64,000 nucleotides of DNA from JAPOUP01 sp965201085 (GCA_965201085.1 CBDAVS010000016.1:62001-126000), one strand, 5' to 3'; shown: positions 17,858 to 27,350, counted from the stretch's first letter. Made by a program: numbers and translations. Notes: generated by a model from the sequence alone, not told the origin.

Positions 17858-18805
17858 CTAGGACGCAGCCTCGATCCATGGCTTCCAGAGATCCTCGTTG
17901 TCCTCGAGCCAGACCTCCGCAGCCTCTTCGGGCTCCAACTCGTCGATATCGACCAGTTTGGCCATTTCGGCGATCTGGGCATTGGTGAAGCTGACCGCCT
18001 GAAGCAATTTATACGCGCTCGGCCACTTGTCCGGCATACCATCCCATGCAGCCTTCTTCAGATAGCCGTCGGCCGGGTTTCCGCAGTCGTAGAGCGCGTC
18101 GGGGTTGGGACCTTTGGCTGGATCGGTATCGCAGCCATCCTCCCATACCGGGAAATTCACAAATTCCCCGGGCCAGACGGCTTCGGCGAAATTCGGGGTC
18201 CAGTTGAAGACCAGAATTGGCTTCCGGTCGGCTTCCGCCGCCCCGATTTCGGCCCAGAGCGCCGCGGCCGAGCCAGCGTTGATGACGACGAAGTTAAGAC
18301 CCAGCGCTTCGGCGCGCTCGGCGCCGTGCTTCAGCCAGTCGACCGGCCCGTCAAGATAGCGCCCCTTGTCGCCGGTCTCAACCGTCGCGAAGAGGTGAGC
18401 GCAGTCATTCAGCGCGGTCCAGTCGGGCAGACCCGGACATAAGTCCTTGGTCCACATCGGATACCACCAGTCCTCGCGGGTGACGGCGTCATGATCACCG
18501 GCATCGTGCAGGCCACCCTTTTCGAGCGCGGTCCTGAACGAAGCGCCGAATGCACCCTCCCAGACCTCCAGTTCCAGCGCCACATCACCCAAACGGACTG
18601 ATTCATACACCGCCTGGCTGTCGGTTGTGACGAACTCAACGTTGAGCCCCATAGATTCGTAAATCTGGCCAACTACATGACTCATCACGATCTGCGACGA
18701 CCAGTTATGGATCGGAATCACGATCGGATCGCTTGAATCGGCCGCATGAGCGGAACTGCCAACCGCCAGTGCGAATGCGGCGGACAGAGCAAGTTTCGGT
18801 TTCAT
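17858..18805 (-). CDS. tmoX: TMAO-binding periplasmic protein
   Basis: This 315-residue OpuAC/ProX-type substrate-binding protein has a clear Sec signal peptide (MKPKLALSAAFALAVGSSAHA) with an AHA cleavage site. The mature protein is rich in Trp and Tyr (HNWSSQIV, EVWEGAFG, REDWWYPMWTKD, VFNWTPNF), as expected for an aromatic cage around a quaternary or N-oxide ammonium group. Four cysteines in the second half may form disulphides. It is first in the tmoX-tmoV-tmoW-tdm unit and divergent from a LysR regulator. TMAO is inferred from the tdm linkage; glycine betaine or choline are alternatives. Confidence 0.87.
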   Translation of the reverse strand: MKPKLALSAAFALAVGSSAHAADSSDPIVIPIHNWSSQIVMSHVVGQIYESMGLNVEFVTTDSQAVYESVRLGDVALELEVWEGAFGASFRTALEKGGLHDAGDHDAVTREDWWYPMWTKDLCPGLPDWTALNDCAHLFATVETGDKGRYLDGPVDWLKHGAERAEALGLNFVVINAGSAAALWAEIGAAEADRKPILVFNWTPNFAEAVWPGEFVNFPVWEDGCDTDPAKGPNPDALYDCGNPADGYLKKAAWDGMPDKWPSAYKLLQAVSFTNAQIAEMAKLVDIDELEPEEAAEVWLEDNEDLWKPWIEAAS

Positions 18806-18925
18806 ATCATCTCCCTTGATCTATTTTCGATGCCCACAAAGACGTGCTCCCGGAGGATCCCGCGACCACGGGCACACGCATTCTGCCAAACAAGCCCCAC
18901 TATAACAGCACAGAGATTTGATTGG

Positions 18926-18937
18926 CTTTGGCCAAAG
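18926..18937. promoter_or_regulatory. Perfect palindrome between tmoX and the LysR gene
   Basis: CTTTGGCCAAAG is a perfect 12-bp dyad in the 211-bp divergent intergenic region, about 120 bp before tmoX and 80 bp before the regulator. LysR proteins bind dyads of T-N11-A form in such positions, so it is a plausible operator. The assignment is by position and symmetry only. Confidence 0.45.
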
Positions 18938-19016
18938 AAATTAGAGGCATAGAGAAATTTCCGTGATTTGATCGGGCAGCGTCGAATCGGTGCAGCTATA
19001 TGGGGCTGGATGAGGC

Positions 19017-19970
19017 ATGCTTAGGAAACGAAAGGCGCTTCCGCCACTCGATCACCTGCTGGCTTTCGAATCAGCGGCCAAGCGCGAAAGCTTCGCACAG
19101 GCATCCGACGACCTGAACATATCGGAATCAGCGATCAGCCGGAAGGTGCGCCTACTGGAACAGCACTACAACGTACCGCTGTTCGTTCGCGGGCATCGGT
19201 CAATCACGCTGACCACGCAGGGCGCTGCGCTGCTGTCATCGGTCAACAGGTCCATGAACATTCTCAGGGACGCATCCGAAGCGATGTTCGCCCGCTACCA
19301 GGCCAACAACGTGACACTGGCCGCGACGAACTCAGTCGCTTCTCTGTGGCTGATGCCGAGGCTGAGGAAATTCAATCGCGCCAACTCCCGAGTGAAGATC
19401 ATGCTTGTGTCGTCGGACAGCGATGAGGAATGCCTCGGCGATGGTGTAGACCTTACAATCCTGCGCGGCGAAGGCGACTGGCCCGGTTACGAAGCCAAAA
19501 TGCTGTTCGGGGAGACTGTCTTTCCGGTCTGCGCTCCGCGATATCTGCGGCTGAACCCGATCTGTGCGGAACTGGACGCCCTGTCAGGCGTTGATCTGAT
19601 CGAAGTCGCGAGCAGCCATACGGAATGGATGGACTGGAAGATCTGGCTCGGGTCGCAGGGTGTGCACGGCGTCACTCTCGAACACGCGGCCTTTTTCAAC
19701 ACTTACCCGCTTGCGATCCAAGCCGCTGTCGACGGTCTGGGTGTAGCGCTGGGCTGGGGCCATCTGGTGGACCATCTTCTGGAGAGCGGTGAACTGGTTC
19801 GGCCGGTCAGCGACCGCTTCACGCGTACTCTTTCAGGCTATTTCCTCCTGACAAACCTTGGCAGGAAGTCGTTTCCCGAACGTGATATCGTCGAGGACTG
19901 GCTCGTGCGGACAAGTGCGGCGCGAAAGCGGTACGGGCCACCTGCCGAGACCGCAGCCGAAACGCAGTAA
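19017..19970 (+). CDS. LysR-family regulator divergent from tmoXVW-tdm
   Basis: This 317-residue regulator has an N-terminal winged helix-turn-helix (LLAFESAAKRESFAQASDDL, then SESAISRKVRLLEQHYNVPLF) and a LysR-type effector domain from about residue 95. The SAISRK-VRxLE-xxxxxLFVR arrangement is typical of the GcvA-like subgroup. It is transcribed away from tmoX, with a palindrome between them, so it probably controls the TMAO uptake/demethylation operon and itself. The effector is unknown; TMAO or TMA are candidates by context. Confidence 0.88.
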   Translation: MLRKRKALPPLDHLLAFESAAKRESFAQASDDLNISESAISRKVRLLEQHYNVPLFVRGHRSITLTTQGAALLSSVNRSMNILRDASEAMFARYQANNVTLAATNSVASLWLMPRLRKFNRANSRVKIMLVSSDSDEECLGDGVDLTILRGEGDWPGYEAKMLFGETVFPVCAPRYLRLNPICAELDALSGVDLIEVASSHTEWMDWKIWLGSQGVHGVTLEHAAFFNTYPLAIQAAVDGLGVALGWGHLVDHLLESGELVRPVSDRFTRTLSGYFLLTNLGRKSFPERDIVEDWLVRTSAARKRYGPPAETAAETQ

Positions 19971-20782
19971 GCGCTTTTTCCTCCTGCACAAGTCGCCGCC
20001 GAGGCGAATGAGCGGAGCCGCGGGAACCGATCGGACACAGTGCGCTACGACACGCCGCGCCGGAATGCCATGCCCTGTTCTCCAACCATCCGACATATGT
20101 CGGTCCTTGGCCGTGCGCGACGGGAATGGCTTATGAGCTTACCGAACCTTTCGATCAAAGACGGGTTCTGAAACAAGGCCGGTACGGGTACCGCAGAGCG
20201 CCCGTCGGACAGTTGCTCCATCCGCAGCCGAATGGATATGGTCAGACAGAGTGACATCGCCGACATTGATGCGATGAATCGCCCGACATTCCCTTTCCGC
20301 CTGCGTGAGGAGCGGATGGGATATGGCAAAGTCCGGGCCGCCGCCCGCATGACCATGGCGAATCCGGGCTACAATTTCCGCCGCTCCGTCCTGCATGAAC
20401 AACGACAGGCCAGGGCCTGACTCCGTCCGGAATCCGGAAATCACCCGCTCGGGCGGGCCAGCGGTCGGGCGAACCGCGCCTTATGCCACACCGATCGGCG
20501 GAATACCCGAAAGGGTGGCGTCCGCGGAAATCACCCGCCTGACATTCGCGCCGAAATATGGGTTTATCGAGGTCTCCAGATGTGTAACGAGGTGGGAATG
20601 GACCGGTTAGGTATGCGGTAGTGAAAGGAGCCGCGCTCGGACGGGTAACGTTCCGCGGAACATCGCCTACCTGACCGACATGGCGAGCGCCATCGTCCGG
20701 ATCTGGGGAGAGTTCCGATACCTGCCATAGGCGAGGATACAACGCCGCGCACCCGCAGGCGGCGTTCAACGCGCTTTGCAAG
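19971..20782. other. Interval with no recognisable gene
   Basis: About 810 bp between the LysR gene and the IS1595 left end. Short overlapping frames occur on both strands, for example LFQNPSLIERFGKLISHSR and LTQAERECRAIHRINVGD on the minus strand. None extends into a recognisable domain. It may be eroded coding sequence predating the IS insertion. Confidence 0.35.
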
Positions 20783-20806
20783 GGGAATTATATACCATGG
20801 TTGACA
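20783..20806 (+). repeat. Left terminal inverted repeat of the IS1595 element
   Basis: Twenty-four bases identical to the reverse complement of 22438-22461. They contain TATATACCATGGTTGACA, which could also serve as a promoter for the transposase that starts about 50 bp later. Confidence 0.85.
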
Positions 20807-20856
20807 ACGCTTCTTCGATTCCTTACATTGGGGAAAGTTGAAGGAGGGTGATTTGA

Positions 20857-21834
20857 ATGTGTGGCAAGGGACCGGGGAAAGCGTTCATGAAGGGACTCAC
20901 GATAGTCGATCTGGTCGAGATGTTCCCGGCCGAGGGAAAGGCGCGTGAGTGGTTGGAAGGCGTCATATGGCCGGATGGCAGGGTATGCCCGACCTGCGGA
21001 AGCGGCCGGACCTGCGATGCCTCCCATGCGAAGATGCCTTACTGGTGTTCGGACTGCCGGTCGTATTTCAGCGTTCGCAAGGGGACTTTGCCTGAAGCTT
21101 CCAAGCTGTCGTTCCGCAAGTGGGTGTATGCGATATATCTCCATATGACCTCGCTGGAAGGCGTGTCGTCCATGAAGCCGCACAGGGACATAGGCGTGAC
21201 ACAGAAGACGGCGTGGTTCATGCTGCAGCGCATCAGGGAAGCGTTTCGGCGGGATGACGGCGACGAGCCCCCGTTCACCGGTCCGGTTGAAGCTGACGAG
21301 GCCTATTTCGGCGGTAGGGAGAGGAACAGGCACGCGAGCGGGAAGCTCAACGCCGGGCGCGGTACGGTTGGCAAGACCGCCGTGGTAGGCGCGAAGGACA
21401 GGGAGACAGACCAGGTAGCGGCGAAGGTTGTGACGGATACCGGGGCGAAGACGCTTCAGGGCTTCGTCGAGGATCATACCGATCCGACGGCACAGGTATA
21501 CACCGACGGCGCCAGCGCCTACGTGGGCATCCGGCGAAAGCACGGAAGCGTTAGCCACAGCGCCGGGGAATACGTGCGGGAGCGGGCCCACACCAACGGC
21601 ATGGAGTCGTTCCGGGCGATGCTCAAACGCGCCCACAAGGGCACCTTCCACAAGTTCAGCCCCAGGCACCTTCAACGATATGTCAGCGAATTCTCCGGTC
21701 GCCACAACGTGCGGCTTACGGACGCCATCGCGCAGATGGTGCGTACTGCCGACGCGATGCGGGGCAAGCGGTTGCGATACAGGGACCTTGTCGCCGGCAA
21801 CGGACTCCCGTCCGGCGCCGGATTGATCGCGTGA
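20857..21834 (+). CDS. IS1595-family transposase
   Basis: This 325-residue protein begins at an ATG behind a strong GAAGGAGGG ribosome site. It has the IS1595 zinc ribbon, CPTCGS followed by YWCSDCR (residues about 46-70), then a DDE core whose first acidic residues lie in GPVEADEAYFGG. The second Asp is in VYTDGASAYVG and the late Glu/His region in HTNGMESFRAMLKRAHKG. The ORF is intact, so it may still be active. It lies 51 bp inside the left repeat. Confidence 0.93.
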   Translation: MCGKGPGKAFMKGLTIVDLVEMFPAEGKAREWLEGVIWPDGRVCPTCGSGRTCDASHAKMPYWCSDCRSYFSVRKGTLPEASKLSFRKWVYAIYLHMTSLEGVSSMKPHRDIGVTQKTAWFMLQRIREAFRRDDGDEPPFTGPVEADEAYFGGRERNRHASGKLNAGRGTVGKTAVVGAKDRETDQVAAKVVTDTGAKTLQGFVEDHTDPTAQVYTDGASAYVGIRRKHGSVSHSAGEYVRERAHTNGMESFRAMLKRAHKGTFHKFSPRHLQRYVSEFSGRHNVRLTDAIAQMVRTADAMRGKRLRYRDLVAGNGLPSGAGLIA

Positions 21835-21853
21835 AGGAACGTGCGGGGAGGAC

Positions 21854-22378
21854 ATGGGCGGTTATCTGACCGAGGCGGTGGCCAACCACTTTCTTGAAAA
21901 GTACGGGAAGCATGACATCTCCCGCTCAAGCTCCAGAAGCTTGTCTATCTGGCGCATGGCTGGCACCTGGCTTACCATGACGAACCTCCGGTAAATGATG
22001 GATATGTGGAGGCATGGCGATATGGCCCTGTGTTTCCATCCCTATATCATCATTTCAAACATCGAGGCAGAATGCCGATTCTGGAACTGGCCAATGTGAC
22101 TGGACACTGACCTGGAGCGCCAGACCCCGAGAATCCCTAAAGCGGACAGGTTGACACGCCGACTTCCCGACAGGATCTGGGAAGTTTACGGAGATCTCAG
22201 CGGCGAGGAGCTTTCCGAAATGACCCACAAGCAGGGTTCTCCCTGGCAGGAGGCGAGGGAAGCGGTGTGGCCGCCCTACAAAGGGCGGCCACGGTCATTC
22301 TCTATGCACGTGATACTCCGAAAAATCAATCCCTGCCCGCCGCCTGAAGCCGGCCGCCATGGTCAGACAGCTATATAA
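21854..22378 (+). pseudogene. Panacea/DUF4065 (SocA-like) passenger, frameshifted
   Basis: The ATG at 21854 follows a GGGGAGG ribosome site. The first frame gives GGYLTEAVANHFLEKYGKHDIS; a one-base change near 21930 moves the reading to LKLQKLVYLAHGWHLAYHDE and VEAWRYGPVFPSLYHHFKHRG, the core signature of DUF4065. A third frame gives DRIWEVYGDLSGEELSEMTH, the family C-terminal region. At least two frameshifts and a stop near 22106 make it non-functional as read. Panacea domains act as antitoxins beside varied toxins and occur with phage and IS genes. No toxin partner is visible. Confidence 0.75.
22269..22290 (+). terminator. Hairpin after the Panacea passenger
   Basis: An 8-bp GC stem (GGCCGCCC / GGGCGGCC) with a 6-nt loop follows the DUF4065 remnant inside the IS1595 element. 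A weak T-rich stretch (TCATTCTCT) comes 5 bases later. It is a plausible intrinsic terminator for the element's transcript. Confidence 0.5.
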
Positions 22379-22505
22379 TCCCCGTCGATTCCTGAAGTTG
22401 CTTTCCTACAGGAACTCGCCATGGACTCAGAAAGCCATGTCAACCATGGTATATAATTCCCTAACAAAAAGGCGTCACATAGGGATAGTTCTGGGCCTGA
22501 TTTTA

Positions 22506-23495
22506 GTGTTTGTTCCATAAGTTACTGATTTAATTAACTGTTTGATTCCGGGAGTTCAGCTCCCGCGCCACGCGGCGGATGAGGAACCGGCAGGCGTTCG
22601 TTCGTGCCTCACTCACGCTCGGACCAATGGCGCGGGATGCCTCACCCCGGAGGCCAGCGGGCTGTCGCTGAGCCTTTCGCAATCCTTCGACAGGCGGCGG
22701 CGCCGGCCCATCCAGGCGAAGGTCCGCTCCACCACCCAGCGGCGATGGAGGACCGTGAACCCTTTGACGTCCTCCGGTTTTTCGACGGTCCCGATGATGT
22801 CCGCCGGACCCGTTCCGTCAGGGCATTCGCGCGGCTTCGGGCCGGGGTGGCCGCCGTCGGCCCGGAGTCCGCGCACGTTCGGGGCCGTCACCGGCGGCTT
22901 CGCGATGGCATCCGGCGCGCCGTCCCGGTCCCGGATGCCGGCCGCATGGACCATGACGGTGACCGGCGTTCCCCCGACGTCCACCGCGACGGACCGCTTC
23001 CGGCCCTTCATCTTCCCGCCCGCGTGGTGGCCGCGGGGTCCGCCGCTCCCGGTGGTCCCCACCGACCGGCCGTCGATGGCGGCGGCCGGCTCCGGCGAAC
23101 GCCCCGCGCGCTGTCGGGCGAGGTCCCGCGGGAAGTCGGGACATGCCCGGCGGACCGCCCGGGCGCCAGACGTGGAAACGGTTCCGGTCGGTGGAATACG
23201 GTGGATATCGGTGGGTAAGGCGCGCCACCGGCGGCCGGTCAACAGGATGTACCGGCCCCCGTCGAACACCGACCGGAGACCGGTCCCGCGGGGCCGCCCC
23301 ATCTTTCCCCGCTTCGGCGGCATCGCCCGACGATGGCCCGTCCGTCGTCCGTCGGATCGTTCTGACGACGGTCGTCCGGACGACTGTACAGCTTCCGGGT
23401 GGTCCTGCCCCGGGCATGGCTGTCTCCGGATCCGGGTGTTTTCACCAACCGGAACGCCACATCCTGCGGGACCACCCAACTTATGGAACAAACTC
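22506..23495 (-). mobile_element. IS5-family element, copy A, degenerate transposase
   Basis: Ends match the other two copies: CAAACTC/GAGTTTG outer bases followed by a CATAAGT core. The element is flanked by a TTA duplication (22503-22505 and 23496-23498), typical of the TNA-targeting IS5 subgroups. Its minus-strand transposase is broken: DDE pieces (VVERTFAWMGRRRRLSKD, VKGFTV, GTTGSGGPRGHHAGGKMKGR) lie in one frame and the N-terminus (GPPGSCTVVRT, RYPPYSTDRNRFH) in another. It inserted next to the IS1595 right end and 112 bp upstream of the AAA ATPase gene. Confidence 0.85.
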
Positions 23496-23606
23496 TTACA
23501 TCACCGGATCGGGTTGCACCCCAATGTTACGCAGCGGAAAACCAGGTGCGTTCCGCATCACCTTATGGTATGGTGCGACTGAAAAATCCCCGCATGGTGG
23601 CCGTAG

Positions 23607-24896
23607 ATGCCCACCGAAAAGCAGAGATCCAGCCTCCGCAGGTTCATCGACGGTCCGCCATCGCCGCCGCCGCCGGTATTCGTGGGCCGGAATGACGTGA
23701 TCCTTGGCGTGGAAGGAGCCACTGCTTCCCTGATAACGGACGGTGGCGGGACCGGCGGGTATGGAAAATCGAAACTGACCCGGATTCTCCAAGGCGCTCC
23801 CGGCGCCGGCAAGTCATCCATTCTCCGGGAGCTGGAAAGACGTTCGGTCGAACATGGAAAAACCGTTTCCAGACTCCATAACGTCCTCGTCCTGAACAGC
23901 CAGAATTTACGGAACATGCCGAAAGTCATGGAACGCATGGCCGTCGCCGCCGGTCTGTCCAGCCCCGAATGGAGAGACAGGCTTCTCGGCACCGCCCTGA
24001 AGGTGGGCAGGAACGTCGGCGACGCGGTGTCCTCCCAGCTTTCCGCCGTGATGCAGGCCGGCGACGCCGTCAGGTCATTCATCAGGGGAATTGGTGGCAG
24101 ACCAGGGGATATGTATGACCTCGAATCCATCTTCCCGCCGCGGAGATGGAAGACGCCGCTTATCGTGGCGGTCGACGAGGCGCAGCGGCTGGACTGGCCG
24201 GTGAATTCGGAGCAGGGCGCGTTCCTTCAGTGCCTGCATGACGGTGACCCAGGTTTTCCGATCCTTCCCGTCCTGGCGGGACTCGGGGATACCAGGGACG
24301 TGGTTCAGGCGGCGGGCCTGTCCCGACCGGAATTCAACCATGAGGTCGGCTGTCTGACGCCGGAGGAGCGCGGGGAGTATCTCTGGCGGCTTCGGGTTGA
24401 GTTCGGCCTTCTATCAAGGGATGACGACGCCGAGGTCCGGGAGAACCTCCACAGGCTCATGGACGACACCGAAGGCTGGCCGCGTCACATGCACCACGCA
24501 TTCCAGGCGCTGGGCGACTGCGCGCATCTGGCTGGCTGGAACCTGTCGCGGGTGGACTGGAGCGCCGTCCATGGGGGAGCGGAAAGACGGCGGCGGACCT
24601 ATTACCGCAGCCAGCAGAGTCCGGAGATGGAATCCAGCGTCTGCCTGACGGGCGCGGTCCTGGACGGCCTGACCGACGGAATGAAAATGGCGGGAGTTGA
24701 CTCGTTGATCCGCAGCGGGGTCAGGGACGGGGATGGCTGGCGGCTTCCGAAAGGAATGGATGTCGAGGATCTGCGGCAGCATCTGGTCCACAGGGGGGCC
24801 TTGCGGAAAAAACTCGACAAGACCTATGACAGCCCGATTCCCGGCTTCCGGCGGTTTCTGTCGGATGAGGGCAGGAAAATCCAGCACGATAGATAA
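23607..24896 (+). CDS. Stand-alone AAA ATPase, paralogue 1
   Basis: This 429-residue P-loop ATPase has Walker A LQGAPGAGKSS (about 61-71), Walker B PLIVAVDEAQRL, and a sensor-like GLGDTRDV. A helical C-terminal half contains TEGWPRHMHHAFQALG and QQSPEMESSVCLTGAVLDGL, and the end (SPIPGFRRFL) looks like a small winged helix. It is clearly paralogous to the gene at 44314-45528. The N-terminal FVGRND before the P-loop recalls STAND/Orc-like ATPases. I recognise no named family. It is single-gene, flanked by IS debris, with a weak ribosome site. Roles in defence, mobile-element control or DNA handling are all possible. Confidence 0.7.
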   Translation: MPTEKQRSSLRRFIDGPPSPPPPVFVGRNDVILGVEGATASLITDGGGTGGYGKSKLTRILQGAPGAGKSSILRELERRSVEHGKTVSRLHNVLVLNSQNLRNMPKVMERMAVAAGLSSPEWRDRLLGTALKVGRNVGDAVSSQLSAVMQAGDAVRSFIRGIGGRPGDMYDLESIFPPRRWKTPLIVAVDEAQRLDWPVNSEQGAFLQCLHDGDPGFPILPVLAGLGDTRDVVQAAGLSRPEFNHEVGCLTPEERGEYLWRLRVEFGLLSRDDDAEVRENLHRLMDDTEGWPRHMHHAFQALGDCAHLAGWNLSRVDWSAVHGGAERRRRTYYRSQQSPEMESSVCLTGAVLDGLTDGMKMAGVDSLIRSGVRDGDGWRLPKGMDVEDLRQHLVHRGALRKKLDKTYDSPIPGFRRFLSDEGRKIQHDR

Positions 24897-25029
24897 CACG
24901 AAGAACAGGTTCGGCGGTGGTGGCGACGGCGGGACTTCGTTCAAGCCTTAAAGTCCCGCTGGATCGGTTCTGCCCTTTCGCCGATACGCTACGCCTCGGG
25001 AGTCAAACTGACCCAAACGTTACGGATCG
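24897..25029. other. Short interval, no gene seen
   Basis: About 130 bp between the AAA ATPase stop and the serine recombinase remnant. I see no gene and no strong hairpin in it. Confidence 0.3.
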
Positions 25030-25478
25030 CCACCGATCGCCTTATCGACGGTGGATCGGCGTATTCACGAGTGCTTCGTGGCCCCGGAGACGGACTCGCC
25101 CGCCCGCATCAGGTCCCGCGGGACGGTGGCGGTCCTGTCCCGCAGGGGCGGACGGCCAGGGGTCTATCCATGTCTGCGCTCGAAATGGGAGATCGCGCCG
25201 AAAACGTGGAACACCAGTTCACCGGTGGCGGTGGTCGTGTCGAGCTTTTCCTCCAGGCTGACCAGGCCGATGCCCCAGGTATCCAGGGTGTCCACGGTCG
25301 CCAGAAGCTCACTGAGAGACCGGCCTAGCCGAACGGGCCGGACGAAGTCGAGGCAGGGTCTTCGAAGGTCCGGTCCGGCCCCATCCCTAACCAGGGCCCG
25401 TTGACATTCCCGGTTGAACCGCCGGTCCGAACCGTTCATATCCGTCCCCGGACACAGCCGGAACGGCGTTACGGGCAA
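25030..25478 (-). pseudogene. Serine recombinase (resolvase/invertase) remnant
   Basis: The minus strand reads RLGRSLSELLATVDTLDTWG, then IGLVSLEEKLDTTTATGELV and FHVFGAISHFERR. These are the conserved mid-section of Pin/Hin-type resolvases (DRLGRSL, GI-x-SL-xE-xxDTTT, G-x-LVF-x-IFGA-x-A-x-FER). The catalytic N-terminal serine segment is missing and the C-terminal GRPPLRDRT segment runs into stops near 25070. It is a dead fragment oriented against the AAA ATPase. Confidence 0.7.
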
Positions 25479-25479
25479 C

Positions 25480-26239
25480 CGGGGACGGAACCCTGGAAAC
25501 GAGCGGGAACGGACCTACGGACGGAGTGTGGCGGGCGATCGGGGAGTTTCCGCCGGGCAGGGCGGGGACCACGGCGGCGGACGGCCGCCCCTTCGGCGGG
25601 GCCATCCTCCGGAGGGCGCGGACGGGTGTCCCCCGGCGCGGCCTTCCCGGGCGCTTCGGGAAATGGAACGGCGTGTCCAGACGCCGCCGGCGCCGGGTGC
25701 CGAAAGACGTGACCGACCGTATTCCCGGGGTGCTGTCTGGGGATTCCGACCTGGAGCACCCGTGCGTGGACGGCGCCGTGACGCGGGCTCACCGGAAGGC
25801 GGCGGGAGGAAAGGGGCCCCGGGAGAACGGCGTCGGACGCTCCCGCGGAGGCCTGGCCGGCAGGGTCATGGCGATGGCCGGCGCGCCCGGCCATCCCGTG
25901 GACATCGCGGTGCTTCCGGGTCGGGCGCACGACCCGCGGGGGCTGCCGGAGCCGATGGAGGGCCGGTCCTTCGGCGCGCCCGTCGGCGACGGGGCCTTCG
26001 ACGCGGACCGGCCCGTCGGGGAACACGGCGGGCGCGGGGCGGAGGCGGTGAGTCCCTCCGGCGGGAACCGGAAGGGGGTGCGCGGGCACGGTGAAGGGAT
26101 GTATGGATGGCGGTGCCGGACCGGGAACCGTTTCGCGAGGATCAGGGAGTTCCGGGCCGTCGCCAGCCGCTGTGAAAGGACGAAACCGGGCTTCCGGGCG
26201 ACGTTTCCCGCTGCCGCCGCCGTGATAGCCGCGAGGTGA
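25480..26239 (+). pseudogene. IS5-family transposase (second IS5 type), degraded
   Basis: One plus frame from a GTG at 25526 carries the two-part IS5 transposase pattern in order: GRFGKWNGVSRR (OrfA end), then ACVDG-like HPCVDGAVTRAHRKAAGG, GRSRGGLAGRVMAMA, VLPGRAHDPRGLPE, FDADRP and IREFRAVASRC. A second copy is at 50870-51420. Key acidic residues seem to remain, but the N-terminus is eroded and no clean ends were found, so it is treated as a remnant. It is markedly richer in GC than the metabolic genes. Confidence 0.65.
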
Positions 26240-26261
26240 ATGTCAACGGGCCCTGGTGTCT

Positions 26262-27067
26262 GCCGGAAAACCCCGTGTTTTTCCGTGGATCGAGCCGAAT
26301 CCGGCGGATTCCGGCTTCACGGGATTCTAGCCGGGCCCGTCGAAGTGCCGCCGGGGGCTTCGGCGGGACGGCCGGAGGCAGGAACATAAAGCGAACGACC
26401 GAACCCCCGCGGGCCCGGTCCGCCTTCGACGGCCTCCCCCCGCGCGGCATGGCGCTCAGGTCCGGCATCCCGGCAGGCGACTCCCGGTCCGGGGCTGCGC
26501 GGATCGCGGTCGAAGATGACCGCGGACAGGCCGGGGAACCGGGGCCGCGCCTCCCCGCCCATGGGGACCGCCACGTCCACGTCGCTTCCCTCCCGCATGG
26601 CCGAACGGTGCGGGATGAACCGGCGCCGGTCCTCCGGTACGCGGACGCCGGGCTCCACCGGCGCCCCGGCCCCGCCCTTCGATATCCAGCGCGTGCGGGG
26701 TTCGGACATCGGGTGGACCTTCCCGTGGCGGGGGATCCTCCCGCCTCCGGGAATCCGCCTTCCGGTCAGGTCCGTCCGGTGCCTGACACGGCCAATGAAG
26801 CCCCGGATACCGTCACCGGGCTCCGGGATACCAAACATACCGTCCATCTCCGCGCGGCCGGCCTCCGCCGGATCGTCCGGCACCCGTTCGCCAGGTCCCG
26901 CAACCGGTCGAAACCGCACCCGGCCCGGCGGCTCTTTCCTGGCGGGACCATCCCGTCGGGCGGCCCCGACAGCCGCTTTCGGGTCCCCCGTCGCCGCGGG
27001 GATCCCGAAGGCCGGGCGGGATCGCCGGAATGTCGTCCCGCGACTTCACGTTCAGCCCGATCTTCAT
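26262..27067 (-). mobile_element. ISNCY-like remnant 1
   Basis: The minus strand starts KIGLNVKSRDDIPAI at 27067, a typical ISNCY transposase N-terminus, then jumps through frames to GCGFDRLRDLANG. It later reads EMDGMFGIPEPGDGIRGFIG, GKVHPMSEPRTRWISKGGAG and SDVDVAVPMGGEARPRFPGL. The element end near 26262 (GTGTCTGCCGGAAAACCCCG) is repeated almost exactly at 58880, identifying a shared terminus. Internal deletion and frameshifts have removed activity. Confidence 0.65.
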
Positions 27068-27092
27068 GATGTCGGGGGCACCGCGCCTGTCA

Positions 27093-27350
27093 CTAGCCCA
27101 CTGTTGAGTCGGTCATATATCCCTGTTCCCTGATCGCCCTGTACATCGCGGTGGCCCGCGGCATGTATTTCATTTCCTTCCCGATCTTTTCGGTGCCGGG
27201 CAGCGGCTGCCGCCTTGACGGGATGAAGCCGGCGAAGCGGCCTATGTCGATGGCCGCCCGCCTTATGGTGAATCCGTCGAAGGGCGGCGCTCCGGGGTCG
27301 GTGAGGCCGTGGTCGGTCATGGCGATGAGGGGCGCGGTGGGCCCGTCCGG
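27093..27350 (-). mobile_element. IS4-like transposase C-terminal fragment
   Basis: Minus-strand FTIRRAAIDIGRFAGFIPSR and QPLPGTEKIGKEMKYM resemble the end of IS4/Tn5-type transposases (LGGFIPSKRQPLPGTKxLW). Only about 80 residues remain. It abuts the IS30 remnant at its upstream side. Confidence 0.5.

Larger units (their letters stand above)
20783..22461 (+). mobile_element. IS1595-family element with passenger gene
   Basis: Perfect 24-bp terminal inverted repeats (20783-20806 and 22438-22461; GGGAATTATATACCATGGTT at the left end) bound a 1679-bp unit. It contains an intact IS1595-type transposase and, downstream, a decayed Panacea/DUF4065 gene, both inside the repeats. I see no matching 8-bp target duplication in the flanks. 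The right end is 44 bp from the IS5 copy at 22506. Passenger-carrying IS1595 members are known, so the gene is read as cargo, not a neighbour. Confidence 0.85.

Noticed and set aside
14668..18805. Reading this ABC transporter as a plain ProU glycine betaine system
   Set aside because: The double-length fused permease and direct coupling to tdm fit TmoXWV better; betaine stays an alternative in the entries.
23096..24130. Minus-strand frames opposite the AAA ATPase start and IS5 copy A
   Set aside because: They are antisense of the AAA gene and the IS5; no motif supports coding on that strand except the IS5 transposase pieces already listed.
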